From contig JBAXHT010000001.1 of NCBI GenBank assembly GCA_037138755.1, forward strand, positions 467,805-531,804: a stretch of DNA of 64,000 nt, in the 5' to 3' direction. The position numbers and the translations under genes were made by a program. The stretch comes from Armatimonadota bacterium (lineage in GTDB: Bacteria > Armatimonadota > Fimbriimonadia > Fimbriimonadales > Fimbriimonadaceae). Numbering within the stretch: the first letter of the stretch is position 1; every line of letters starts with the position of its first letter. The notes under the pieces were generated by a model. That model was not told the DNA's origin and searched no databases. It was given only the letters and a program-made list of their open reading frames with translations. Shown one piece after another: positions 1-8,723 of this stretch.

Positions 1-1500
1 CACCAAATCCCCTGCGACGGCCTTTGGCTCGATCTCGACTACATGCGCGACTACCGCATCTTCACCGTCAGCAAAGACAAGTTCCCCAACGGCCCTCAAG
101 AAACCGCCGACGAACTCACCAAAACCGGCAGAAGAATCGTCCCGATCATCGACCCGGGCGTCAAAAAGGACCCCGGCTACGATGTCTACGATGACGGTCT
201 GAAGAACAACGCCTTCTGCCAAACCAGCGAAGGCAGCCCATACGTCGGCCTTGTCTGGCCCGGCGAAACCGTCTTCCCAGACTTCACCCAAGACAAGGTC
301 CGCCAATGGTGGGCAGGATACGCCAAACAATTCCGATCATCAGGCTTTGGAGCCTGCTGGGTCGATATGAACGACCCCTCCACCGGCCCCGTTGACCCCT
401 ACGAGATGTGGTTCCAAAACGGCAAAGACCACCACAACAAGCATCGAAACCAATACGCCCTCGGCATGCAACTCGCAACCTTCGAAGGGTTCAAACAAGC
501 CAAACCGAACGAGCGCCCGTTCATCCTCTCCCGATCCGGCTTCATTGGCACCAGCCGATACGCTGCCATCTGGACCGGCGATAACTGCAGCAACTACTTC
601 TATCTCGCCAACTCAATCCCCTGCAGCATCGGCCTCAGTCTCAGCGGACAGCCGTTCGCCGGAATGGACATCGGCGGCTTCGGCGGCGACGTCACCGACG
701 AGCTCATGGTCGATTGGATCAAGCTCGCCTTCCTCTTCCCATTCGCAAGAAACCACAACGGAAAAGGGAACCGCGACCAAGAGCCGTTCGCCTTCAAGGC
801 CCCGGTCATGTCGGTCATCCGCCGCTACATCCGCCTGCGCTACAAGCTCCTGCCCTACATTTACAACCTGTTCATCCAGCAGGAAGAAGCCGGCGACCCG
901 ATTCTCCGGCCGGTTTTGTATCACTACCCGGAAGCCGGAAACGAGAAGCTCGACGACCAGTTCATGATCGGCGACGCCATCCTCCAGGCCCCCTTCGTCA
1001 ACGAAGAGAAGTCACGTAAGGTCACCCTTCCCGGAACCGACAAGTGGTACGACGCCCGCACCGGCGAATGGCTCGCTCCTGGTTCGCATATCATCAAGCG
1101 AAGCCGGGAAGAAACCGCCCTCTTCATCCGCGAAGGCGCAATCCTCCCCATGCAGCCCGGAACTCCGACCACCACCGAGAAGGAGATGCATAACGTCAAC
1201 TTCCACATCTTCGTCCCCGAAGACTGGACGGGCGAAACCACCTACACCTACAAAGCCGATGACGGCCTCACCTACGACTACCAAAAAGGCATCCGCTCCG
1301 CGGTCCGCCTCACCGTGGTCGGCGCCAAAGGCCACCTCATCCTCAACCTCGAAGAACTAGCCGACGACCACGGCCCCATCAACCCCACGTTTGTGTTGCA
1401 CGGTAATCCGAAGAGCGTCAAACTCAAAGGCCAAAACCTGCCGACCAAGCCCGGACGAGTGATGCTGACGGGACGAGGTTTAAGTGTTCAGGTGAGTTGA
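1..1500 (+). CDS. Glycoside hydrolase family 31 (alpha-glucosidase type), 5' end cut by window
   Basis: The frame is open from base 1, so the true start lies upstream. The part seen holds the catalytic (beta/alpha)8 barrel and C-terminal sheet domains of GH31, which release alpha-linked glucose or xylose from oligosaccharides. Visible landmarks are GLWLDLDYM at the left edge, the nucleophile motif WVDMNDPS (GH31 consensus WxDMNEP, here with Asp in place of Glu after Asn), and WTGDN with the acid/base Asp. DDGLTYDY near the end resembles the C-terminal domain of this family. Substrate cannot be read from the fragment. The gene uses many C-ending codons, like the esterase-like gene at 3639 and the PSD1 gene at 20774. 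Confidence 0.9.
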   Translation, partial: HQIPCDGLWLDLDYMRDYRIFTVSKDKFPNGPQETADELTKTGRRIVPIIDPGVKKDPGYDVYDDGLKNNAFCQTSEGSPYVGLVWPGETVFPDFTQDKVRQWWAGYAKQFRSSGFGACWVDMNDPSTGPVDPYEMWFQNGKDHHNKHRNQYALGMQLATFEGFKQAKPNERPFILSRSGFIGTSRYAAIWTGDNCSNYFYLANSIPCSIGLSLSGQPFAGMDIGGFGGDVTDELMVDWIKLAFLFPFARNHNGKGNRDQEPFAFKAPVMSVIRRYIRLRYKLLPYIYNLFIQQEEAGDPILRPVLYHYPEAGNEKLDDQFMIGDAILQAPFVNEEKSRKVTLPGTDKWYDARTGEWLAPGSHIIKRSREETALFIREGAILPMQPGTPTTTEKEMHNVNFHIFVPEDWTGETTYTYKADDGLTYDYQKGIRSAVRLTVVGAKGHLILNLEELADDHGPINPTFVLHGNPKSVKLKGQNLPTKPGRVMLTGRGLSVQVS

Positions 1501-1548
1501 TTCGGTTGGTCGAGTGTCTATATTCGGTATCTCACGGGCAATCGATCG

Positions 1549-2793
1549 CTAGCAGAAGTCACCTAGGTAGAACTTCGAGTTCCAATCCATAATGTTTTTT
1601 TCCATTTGATAACATTCTTCAAATACTTCCCTTGCAGGTAAGCGTTGGTGCCATAAATTTAGTGTTTGATACTCCACAGAAGCCACTTCCAATTTGGCGA
1701 ATCTGATAAGTTCGTCTATGTTACGCTCGGTCCATATTCTGCAGTCGTTTGTATAACGCTTCAGATCAGGTTTCCGGAGTAACTCTGAAAACTTGGCATC
1801 AACGATCAGATCTGTTGTTGCGCCGAGGAGAACGCTGATTCGTTTTGCGTCGTTCAGATCTCCTCGAACTTGCCTCACCTTTTTTTCGGAAGGCTGCTGG
1901 TAGGCCTCAGCTGCACTGGCCTGTTCGGCGAGATGGCTCACGAGTAGCCCAAAGATCTTTAGACTGGGAATGTTCGCCCAGTATCGAGACATTACGAAGT
2001 CTACGATCCTCTCCAGAGCACTCTCTCCGAATGACTTTTTCGCTAATTTGATTATTTGTTTAGCGGTGTCACCCAGACCATTGGTCACAACGTGCGATAG
2101 CTCTGGTCTTCTCAACCGTGAATTGGCTGGCAATTCTCCACGGACTTCGAGATAGACGACGTCCAAAAAGAACTCGCGAGAAATGCCCATCTCTTCAACT
2201 TGAATCTGCCTCCGATTGGCAAATCGTGCGTGCCACTGCTCTCTAAGGACCATATAGTCCGTAGGATCTGGTCTTGGAGTGAACTCCGGTGCTGGCATCA
2301 TAGGAACAGCCGCTGGTACGAAAACCAGATCAGACGGGTGTATTGCCTGAATCAAATTTGGTTGTCTGTACATGGAGGCACCTTCAGCGTATGCAACAAA
2401 CAATGCAACAGTCGTTTTTGTTTCAATCTCTGGATAAGGAAGAAAAGAGCGCCCGACGGCTAGCTTTCCCATAAACTCAAACATCTGAGGTCGCTTAAGG
2501 TCGTCCATGGGAGCCGATTCAGCAAGAAGAGTTGGATCAATGGGACAAAGCCACCGTTGTCTACTTGTGAGAGCGGTCAAAAGGCTAGATAACTCGCTCC
2601 AGACTCCAACCTCAGAAAAAAGCATCTTCGTAATCAGAAACTGATCCAGTCCGATAACCCTAGTTGGCCAAAGATTTTTTGGGACCTGCCTGTTCCAGTG
2701 TTTCGATTGGCTTTGGCAAAAAAACAGTGCGTGGGAGTTGGCAAATCCCAAAAAACTCCAACAGTGCGGGTCTCCGCAAATAGAACAGTTCAT
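1549..2793 (-). CDS. Hypothetical protein, AT-richer than neighbours, N-terminal CxxC
   Basis: 414 residues if started at the ATG at 2793, which has GAGGG about 10 nt upstream; a TTG at 2829 would add 12 residues but has no such site. The N-terminus reads MNCSICGDPHC, with Cys and His that could hold a metal. The rest is mixed helical sequence with no signal peptide or membrane segment and no motif I recognise. Base composition is visibly lower in G+C than the flanking genes, and codon use differs, which suggests later acquisition. It ends 48 nt beyond the GH31 gene, convergent with it, and lies 46 nt downstream of the DUF695-RraB gene on the same strand. Confidence 0.6.
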   Translation of the reverse strand: MNCSICGDPHCWSFLGFANSHALFFCQSQSKHWNRQVPKNLWPTRVIGLDQFLITKMLFSEVGVWSELSSLLTALTSRQRWLCPIDPTLLAESAPMDDLKRPQMFEFMGKLAVGRSFLPYPEIETKTTVALFVAYAEGASMYRQPNLIQAIHPSDLVFVPAAVPMMPAPEFTPRPDPTDYMVLREQWHARFANRRQIQVEEMGISREFFLDVVYLEVRGELPANSRLRRPELSHVVTNGLGDTAKQIIKLAKKSFGESALERIVDFVMSRYWANIPSLKIFGLLVSHLAEQASAAEAYQQPSEKKVRQVRGDLNDAKRISVLLGATTDLIVDAKFSELLRKPDLKRYTNDCRIWTERNIDELIRFAKLEVASVEYQTLNLWHQRLPAREVFEECYQMEKNIMDWNSKFYLGDFC

Positions 2794-2839
2794 CGAGATA
2801 CATCCCTCTGATTCAAGCAGAGGGCTCAAGTTCGCATCC

Positions 2840-3571
2840 TCAATTCACCACCGGACAAGCCCAGCCATCAAACGTCCCACCATACCGAGCCGCCAAAGCC
2901 TCGAGCTCCAAAACTAACGGCCCCATTCGCGACGGCTCAATCGCCGTCTCCTTCACAAATTCGCACCAAAAATCGCCCGGCGCTGGCTCCCAGCGACCCT
3001 GCTTCCCAAGCACATACCCCTGAGCAAACACCTCCCCCAAAAACGCCTCCCGCCCGGCGTCCGAAGAAAACCAGGCCGCGAAATCCACCGGACGAACTTT
3101 CGTGTGGTCATCCCCATGCTGCTCCAGCTGCTGATACAAAGGGAAGTAGGCCGAGGTCACCCGCTCCAAGTCCGTGATCTTCGCATTCGCCTCGTACCAA
3201 GCCCAAGGATCTGGGTGCGGAGGAACAAGCGTAAAGGTCTCCTTCTTAAAAAGCCCCAACCCAACCGTAATCGGCGCGACTGTAGGCGTCTGCGAGACAA
3301 ACAAGATCACCGTCCGCCCGTTCCCCGTCAAATGTCCAACTAGAACCACGGAAGACGGCACCGCCTTCTCCAACTTATCCTCAATCAGATTGTTCCGCTT
3401 GTACTCCCCCGAGTCCGCCGGAACTCCCGTCGGGGCCGGTTGATAGTTCAGAGTCACGCTCAACAGGTGTGGAAACTGAGCCCGCAAAGACTCCAAGTCC
3501 CCGCGAAACATGCCAATCATCGGCCTCGTTTCCGCATCCCGCACAAAGCTGATATAGCTGGCTTCGCTCAT
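2840..3571 (-). CDS. DUF695 / RraB two-domain protein
   Basis: 243 residues. The first about 130 residues look like the DUF695 domain, and the last about 100 look like RraB (regulator of ribonuclease E activity B): a tract with aromatic residues and AAWFSSDAGREAFLGEVFAQGY, followed by the family-type ending RYGGTFDGWACPV. RraB binds RNase E in Escherichia coli; the role of DUF695-RraB fusions is unknown. Start ATG at 3571 is preceded by AGAGGA very close to the codon and by TAAAAC six bases upstream, so it could be a leaderless start. No membrane or signal segment is present. Domain call from sequence resemblance only. Confidence 0.6.
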   Translation of the reverse strand: MSEASYISFVRDAETRPMIGMFRGDLESLRAQFPHLLSVTLNYQPAPTGVPADSGEYKRNNLIEDKLEKAVPSSVVLVGHLTGNGRTVILFVSQTPTVAPITVGLGLFKKETFTLVPPHPDPWAWYEANAKITDLERVTSAYFPLYQQLEQHGDDHTKVRPVDFAAWFSSDAGREAFLGEVFAQGYVLGKQGRWEPAPGDFWCEFVKETAIEPSRMGPLVLELEALAARYGGTFDGWACPVVN

Positions 3572-3638
3572 TCCTCTGTTTTACCGCCAGACAAGCTTCG
3601 TGTTACACTGACCCACAACCTCCAAAGGCCTGGTCGAT

Positions 3639-5291
3639 ATGCAAACTGCCCTCCGATTTGTCCAAACGCTTTTTGCGATGATGCTTCTCGCAGTGTCCGC
3701 CAGATCTGCCCCGTCGCAAGCCGACACAAAAACCCTCCGAGTCTTCATCTTCGCAGGGCAGTCGAACATGGTCGGCTCCCACTCCCGAGCAACCGACATC
3801 AAGCTCTTCCCACCCTTCGCAGGACTCGATCAGCCCCAAGAGAACGTGATGTACTCCTATTCCATTGGGCGCGAGGAAATGAACTCCTCCAACGGCTGGA
3901 CGACGCTCAAGCCCCTCGGAAACGTCATTGGCCCCGAAGTCAGCTTCGCCCGCAAAGTCGCCCGGGTCACCAAGGCTCCCATCGCCATCATCAAGTGTGC
4001 CTCCGGCGGCACCACTCTTGGCGAGGACTGGAACCCAGATACTCCCGGTGGATTCAAGCTCTACCCCCTCACCCTCCAACTCATCCGATCCTCCCTCGCC
4101 GAGCTAGACCGCAAAGGAATCCGTTACCGCGTCGAAGGCTTTATGTGGCATCAGGGCGAAAACGACATGTTCAGCCGGGAACTCAAACCCGCCTACGCCA
4201 AGAACCTCAAGAACTTCCTCGCCAGTTGGCGCCGCGACCTCAACATTCCCAAACTCAATTTCTACATCGGCGAGCTCTGCACCAAAACGATTTGGGGCAT
4301 GGACAACCGCGAAAACATGCACGCGATCCGCACCGCCCAAAAAGCCGTCGCCGCCGAAGACCCCAGAGCTGAATACATCCCGACATCCCAAAACGCCGTC
4401 GAGATCGGAGATGGTGCGGGGCTGCACTACCACTACGGCACCTTGGGCCAGCTCCAGCATGGCGAAGGCTACGCCAATGCCTATCTCCACAAGATCGGCA
4501 AGCTAGCCCAACGAACCCGCCCACTCAAAACGTGGCCGTTCCGCAAATCCAGCCCCGTCAAGCTGTTCATCCTCGCCGGACACCGAAACATGGAAGGCGA
4601 ACGAGCTTTCCGAGCCGACCTTCTCACCTCACCTATCGCCAAAGACAATCCCAAAATCCCCTTTAGATACAACCTGGGAGGCGGAACCACCATCTCCCGA
4701 GCCTGGGAACCCCTCGGCGTCGCCGGCGCTTCCGAAACTTTCGGCCCCGAACTCAGCTTCGGCCAACAACTTCAAGCAGCATCGATCGGCAGCTTCGCCA
4801 TCGTCAAGTTCACCCATAGCGGCTCCCAAATCAACGACTGGACCCCTGCCGGAACCTCGGCAACTGACCTGAACCTCTACTCCAAATTCATCGACTTCAT
4901 CAAACAGTCGATCAAGGACCTAAATGCTAAAGGGCACCAGGTTGAGCTAGCTGGAATCTTCTATCACCTTGGTGAAAACGACATGGCATACGGCCCTTAT
5001 CGCCGCCAAGCCAGCAAGTGGCTCGCTGCCACGGTAAACCAAAGCCGGATTGACCTATCCATGCCAAGTCTGAAGTGGTTCGTGAGTCAACAAACTCCGT
5101 CGGAATCGTCCGGGCCGGGTGAAGAAAACTTAGCAGATCAGCTCGCCAAGATCGCTGCCTCTGACTCTTCTTTCATAGTAGTTCCCACTACTGACCTCCC
5201 GCCACAACGCGAAAGAATCGTGTTGACCGCGCCAGGGGTCGTCAAGCTCGGCGAACTCCTCGCGAGTAGATTTCTTGCTGATCAACGGTGA
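3639..5291 (+). CDS. Secreted tandem SASA-domain (sialate O-acetylesterase-like, CE6 type) protein
   Basis: 550 residues with a signal peptide (hydrophobic stretch to about residue 24). The first SGNH/SASA domain carries FIFAGQSNMVG with the nucleophile Ser42 and, further on, WHQGENDM with the family His region. A second copy of the fold starts near residue 306 (KLFILAGHRNMEG) in which the Ser is replaced by Arg316, and the later motif is YHLGENDM. The first half should be an active carbohydrate acetyl-esterase; the second is probably non-catalytic and may bind substrate. AAAGG ten bases before the ATG serves as ribosome site. It is flanked by GH31 and GH1 genes, which fits polysaccharide use. 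Confidence 0.8.
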   Translation: MQTALRFVQTLFAMMLLAVSARSAPSQADTKTLRVFIFAGQSNMVGSHSRATDIKLFPPFAGLDQPQENVMYSYSIGREEMNSSNGWTTLKPLGNVIGPEVSFARKVARVTKAPIAIIKCASGGTTLGEDWNPDTPGGFKLYPLTLQLIRSSLAELDRKGIRYRVEGFMWHQGENDMFSRELKPAYAKNLKNFLASWRRDLNIPKLNFYIGELCTKTIWGMDNRENMHAIRTAQKAVAAEDPRAEYIPTSQNAVEIGDGAGLHYHYGTLGQLQHGEGYANAYLHKIGKLAQRTRPLKTWPFRKSSPVKLFILAGHRNMEGERAFRADLLTSPIAKDNPKIPFRYNLGGGTTISRAWEPLGVAGASETFGPELSFGQQLQAASIGSFAIVKFTHSGSQINDWTPAGTSATDLNLYSKFIDFIKQSIKDLNAKGHQVELAGIFYHLGENDMAYGPYRRQASKWLAATVNQSRIDLSMPSLKWFVSQQTPSESSGPGEENLADQLAKIAASDSSFIVVPTTDLPPQRERIVLTAPGVVKLGELLASRFLADQR

Positions 5292-5329
5292 CACGTGAGC
5301 GATCTGAGCACATCGGCTGGCTTTAGGCG

Positions 5330-6694
5330 TTAAGCCGAGTCCAGCAAACTCTCACCATTCGACTCAATGACACTGCGATACCAGTAGGCTGAATCCTTCG
5401 GAATCCGCTCCTGCGTCTGATAGTCGACATAGACCAACCCGAAGCGGAACCGGTACCCCTCGTTCCACTCAAAGTTGTCCATCAATGACCACTGGAAGTA
5501 GCCGCCGATCTCGACGCCGTCTTGTCCTGCGCGGTGGAACTCGCGGATATAGCGAGTCAAGAAGTCGATTCGCTGAGGGTCGTGGACTTTGCCGTCCACA
5601 TGGGGCCAGTCGGAGAGTCCGAGGCCGTTCTCGGTAATGACAATCGGCTTGCCGTATCGCTCATAGAAGAACTTCGGACCCCAATACAGAGCTTCCGGAG
5701 TAACAGGCCAGTGGTAGATCGTCCGTGCCATGCCCTGGTGGTGGGGAATCTCGACGGCTTCGCCATTAGGCCCTTTCTTGACCGCGTGTGCATTGTAAAT
5801 GTTCGCGCCGAAGAAGTCGGGAACTTGGTTGATGATCTCCATGTCGCCCTCGGCAGGTTTGCGATAGCTGGTTTCCCAAACCTTGTCGACGGCATCTGGA
5901 TACTTACCGAAGAAAACTGGATCGTTCCAAAGGGCAAGGCTCCACGTGTTGAAGGCCGTCATCTCGACGGTTGCTTTACGAGCCACTTCAATGTCCTCCG
6001 GAGAGTCCGAGCCGGGGATCGAACAAACTCCCACTGGAGCCCAGCCGATCTGGGCGCCATTGGTCACGTTTGCCCGCAACACTTGAGACGCCCGACCGTG
6101 AGCAAGAAGCGCGTTGTGCGCCGCCCACAGGATTTCTTGCTGCCCCAATTTGTCTCCCGGAGCATGGTTGCCGATCTCCATGCCTAGGCCAATGAAGCAT
6201 TGTGGCTCGTTCAAAGTCATCCAAGAGGTCACACGGTCGCCGAGTTTCTTGGCGACAACCTCGGTGTAGTCTGCGAACCACTTGCTGATGTCCGGGTTAA
6301 GCCAGCCTCCTCGGTGATAGACATCCAGCGGGGTGTCCCAATGGTAAAGCGTCACGTGAGGATCGATGCCGTTTTCCAGCAAGCAGTCGATCAAATTGTC
6401 GTAGAATTCGAGCCCTTTGGGGTCTACCGCACCGGTTCCCGAGGGCATGATTCTCGGCCACGAGAGCGAAAGACGGTAGTTGTTCACACCGAGCTCCTTC
6501 ATGAGGGCGCAGTCTTCGCGGTAGCGGTTGAAATGGTCGCACGCGACGTCGCCATTGCTCGCGTCGCTAATCTTTCCCGGGCGCTTGCAGAACATATCCC
6601 AAACGCTGTGGCCACCGCCAACGAGGTACGGGGCGCCCTCAATCTGGTACGAGGCGGTGGCTACGCCCCAACGAAAATTCTCAGGAAAAGACAC
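5330..6694 (-). CDS. bglA: Beta-glucosidase, glycoside hydrolase family 1
   Basis: 454 residues from the GTG at 6694, the usual GH1 length; the frame stays open upstream to 6784 but that part is promoter and would overlap the divergent gene. VSFPENFRWGVATASYQIEG is the family N-terminus. The acid/base motif is TLNEPQ and the nucleophile motif VITENG, followed by YFQWSLMDNFEW and the typical C-terminal KDSAYWY. It should hydrolyse beta-linked glucosides (cellobiose or similar) in the cytoplasm, as there is no signal peptide. TATACT sits 7 nt before the GTG with no Shine-Dalgarno sequence, so the mRNA is probably leaderless. Confidence 0.93.
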   Translation of the reverse strand: MSFPENFRWGVATASYQIEGAPYLVGGGHSVWDMFCKRPGKISDASNGDVACDHFNRYREDCALMKELGVNNYRLSLSWPRIMPSGTGAVDPKGLEFYDNLIDCLLENGIDPHVTLYHWDTPLDVYHRGGWLNPDISKWFADYTEVVAKKLGDRVTSWMTLNEPQCFIGLGMEIGNHAPGDKLGQQEILWAAHNALLAHGRASQVLRANVTNGAQIGWAPVGVCSIPGSDSPEDIEVARKATVEMTAFNTWSLALWNDPVFFGKYPDAVDKVWETSYRKPAEGDMEIINQVPDFFGANIYNAHAVKKGPNGEAVEIPHHQGMARTIYHWPVTPEALYWGPKFFYERYGKPIVITENGLGLSDWPHVDGKVHDPQRIDFLTRYIREFHRAGQDGVEIGGYFQWSLMDNFEWNEGYRFRFGLVYVDYQTQERIPKDSAYWYRSVIESNGESLLDSA

Positions 6695-6701
6695 GCCTAA
6701 A

Positions 6702-6707
6702 AGTATA
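6702..6707 (-). promoter_or_regulatory. -10 element (TATACT) placed 7 nt before the GTG of the GH1 gene
   Basis: On the minus strand TATACT is followed by seven bases and then the GTG start. A transcript starting 6-7 nt after the -10 element would begin at or next to the start codon, i.e. a leaderless mRNA. Inference from spacing only. Confidence 0.5.
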
Positions 6708-6772
6708 TGTGATTTACCGATAGCCAATGCCTGTTTCTGTGTGGGAACCAGTATGCTTTGGGGCGAATCACT

Positions 6773-7771
6773 ATGGCTGAACAAGTGCGTTGGGGAATTA
6801 TTGGGCTGGGAAACATTGCTCGGCAGTTTGCGGAAGGACTAGCCGTCTCAAAGACAGGAAAGCTTGTAGCGGCGGGTTCGAGAACTCTGAGCCGGGCCGA
6901 GGAGTTTTGCGAAAAGCACGGGGGAACCGCCTACGGTTCGTACGAGGAAGTGCTCAACGATCCGAATGTCGATGCGGTCTACATCGCAACTCCGCACCAT
7001 ACACACATGAACGATACGATCGCGGCGGCAAAAGCCGGAAAAGCGATTCTGTGCGAGAAGCCAGTTACGCTGAATGCCCTGGAAGCCGAGCGAGCATTGG
7101 CTGCGGTGAAGGAAGCCGGCGTCTTCTTCATGGAGGCATTTATGTATCGCTGTACAGTCCAGACGGCAAAGATTCGTGAGTGGATCGAAAGCGGTTTGAT
7201 TGGTGAAGTAAAGCTGGTGAACGCCTCGTTCGCATTCCAAGCGGGCGAAGAGTGGACGAACTTCCGGAACGACCCGGCTCTTGGTGGCGGTGGGCTGATG
7301 GATGTCGGCTCGTACTGCGTTTCGCTTGCCAGGCTGGCGTTTGGCGAAGAGCCGAGTGAAGCATGGTACGTTTCGCAACCAAGTGCAAAGGGCGTGGATT
7401 GGATCGGTAGCGGAATGCTCAAGTTCTCCGAAAACCGCTCGGCGGTTTTCCAGACGGGTGTCGGAATCATCTGCCGAAACGATGCGGTGATCATGGGAAC
7501 CAAAGGGCGAATTGTGGTTGATGACCCTTGGAAGAACGGGACGGGGAAGAAGATTCGTCGCTATGAGGGTTGGGACACCGTGGCCGAAGAACTCGACCTG
7601 GGAATCACAAATGCTGAGCTTTATGCCGCAGAAGCGGATGCCGTTGCGCAGTATCTTGAAGCCGGCGAATGCCCTCACGTGACGATCGAGGACACGATGC
7701 AGCAAATGAGAACTCTTGACAAACTCCGAGCCTCTGGAGGAGTCGTTTTTGGAGCGGAGCTGAAAGCATGA
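6773..7771 (+). CDS. Gfo/Idh/MocA family NAD(P)-dependent oxidoreductase
   Basis: 332 residues from ATG 6773, preceded by GGGGCGA. The N-terminal Rossmann fold shows GIIGLGNIARQFAEG; EKPVTLN near residue 93 is the family motif with the catalytic-region Lys-Pro; the C-terminal half is the alpha/beta dimer domain. Relatives oxidise or reduce sugars and inositols, or act as trans-1,2-dihydrobenzenediol-type dehydrogenases. The substrate is unknown. It overlaps the aldo/keto reductase by an ATGA, so the two are co-transcribed, and it diverges from the GH1 gene, which suggests a shared role in sugar metabolism. Confidence 0.88.
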   Translation: MAEQVRWGIIGLGNIARQFAEGLAVSKTGKLVAAGSRTLSRAEEFCEKHGGTAYGSYEEVLNDPNVDAVYIATPHHTHMNDTIAAAKAGKAILCEKPVTLNALEAERALAAVKEAGVFFMEAFMYRCTVQTAKIREWIESGLIGEVKLVNASFAFQAGEEWTNFRNDPALGGGGLMDVGSYCVSLARLAFGEEPSEAWYVSQPSAKGVDWIGSGMLKFSENRSAVFQTGVGIICRNDAVIMGTKGRIVVDDPWKNGTGKKIRRYEGWDTVAEELDLGITNAELYAAEADAVAQYLEAGECPHVTIEDTMQQMRTLDKLRASGGVVFGAELKA

Positions 7772-8670
7772 AATACGCACGAATTGCCCACTTAGACAAA
7801 GATATCTCGCGTATCGTTTGCGGAACCGACTGGTTGATGAGCACAGCGCCGTACGACTCGTTTAAGGCTCTTGATGCCTTTGTAGAAGCAGGCGGCAACT
7901 GCTTCGATACTGCCCATTGCTACGGAGCGAACAGCAACATCTTCGGAGCGTGGCTCAAGGCTCGTCGCAATGCGCACAAGTTGGTGTTCCTGAATAAGGG
8001 TAACCATCCTTACGGCTCACCAAGGTTCAGTGAACTCTTCACCAAGAACGACATTTTCGAAAACCACGAGCGATTGGGGGTTGATCACACGGATCTGTAC
8101 GTTTTCCACCGAGACGACCCTTCGGTGCCAATTGAAGAAGTCGTTGATTGGATGAACCGGATTATCAAGGCTGGGCTAATCACCGCTTACGGCGGTTCCA
8201 ACTGGCAACCGGCTCGCGTTGAGGCGGCCAACAAGTACGCGTCTGATTCAGGGCAACAAGGCTTCTCTTGCAATAATCCTAACCTGACGCTAGCACATAA
8301 TGTGAAGCCGCTCTGGGACGGCTGCGTCACAATCGACGAAGCTGGGCGTAAGTGGCACGAGGCGAATCAGCTACCGCTGTTCGCTTGGTCATCCGCCGCT
8401 CGCGGTTACTTCGCAGAGACTACAGACGCAGAGGTGCTCGCTGCTTACGACTGTGCCGAGAGCCAGGCGCGACGGGCGCGGGCAACCGAGTTGGGAGCAA
8501 AAAAGGGCTTTAGCGCGACTCAGATCGCACTGGCTTGGGTCCTCAACCAGCCGTTTCCAACGTTCGCACTCTGTGGGTTGCGTAAACCGAGCGATGTGGA
8601 GCAGAACAGTCAAGTTCCGGACATTGCGCTTACGCCAGAAGAAATGCGGTATTTGGAGCACGGCAACTAA
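7768..8670 (+). CDS. Aldo/keto reductase family protein
   Basis: 300 residues in a TIM-barrel pattern. FDTAHCYGAN carries the Asp and Tyr of the AKR active site, FLNKGNHP the Lys region, and YVFHRDDPSVPIEEV the conserved His. The C-terminal QIALAWVLNQPF and cofactor region fit an NADPH-dependent reductase. The start overlaps the oxidoreductase stop by four bases, so it is the second gene of that operon. The pair probably works on a keto-sugar or related carbonyl; the precise substrate is not readable. A strong stem-loop follows the stop. Confidence 0.87.
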   Translation: MKYARIAHLDKDISRIVCGTDWLMSTAPYDSFKALDAFVEAGGNCFDTAHCYGANSNIFGAWLKARRNAHKLVFLNKGNHPYGSPRFSELFTKNDIFENHERLGVDHTDLYVFHRDDPSVPIEEVVDWMNRIIKAGLITAYGGSNWQPARVEAANKYASDSGQQGFSCNNPNLTLAHNVKPLWDGCVTIDEAGRKWHEANQLPLFAWSSAARGYFAETTDAEVLAAYDCAESQARRARATELGAKKGFSATQIALAWVLNQPFPTFALCGLRKPSDVEQNSQVPDIALTPEEMRYLEHGN

Positions 8671-8692
8671 AACCCGCAAAAACGACGAACGA

Positions 8693-8723
8693 GAAGGGCG
8701 AATTCCTATGGAACTCGCCCTTC
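8693..8723 (+). promoter_or_regulatory. Stem-loop ending directly at the glycosyltransferase start codon
   Basis: GAAGGGCGAATTCC (8693-8706) pairs with GGAACTCGCCCTTC (8710-8723), 14 positions with a single mismatch and a 3-nt loop. The 5' arm contains the only purine-rich ribosome-site candidate for the next gene, and the GTG start follows the 3' arm with no gap. There is no U-tract, so it does not look like an intrinsic terminator. It could limit translation of the downstream gene or stop readthrough from the reductase operon. Confidence 0.55.

Noticed and set aside
3440-4372. Long open frame of 310 codons over the esterase-like gene
   Set aside because: The product is Arg/Pro-rich with no domain, and it runs in another frame of a gene with a signal peptide and clear motifs. 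It is a shadow of C-rich codon use.
6848-7780. 310-codon open frame antisense to the Gfo/Idh/MocA gene
   Set aside because: No ribosome site or family pattern; the opposite strand has a textbook oxidoreductase in an operon.
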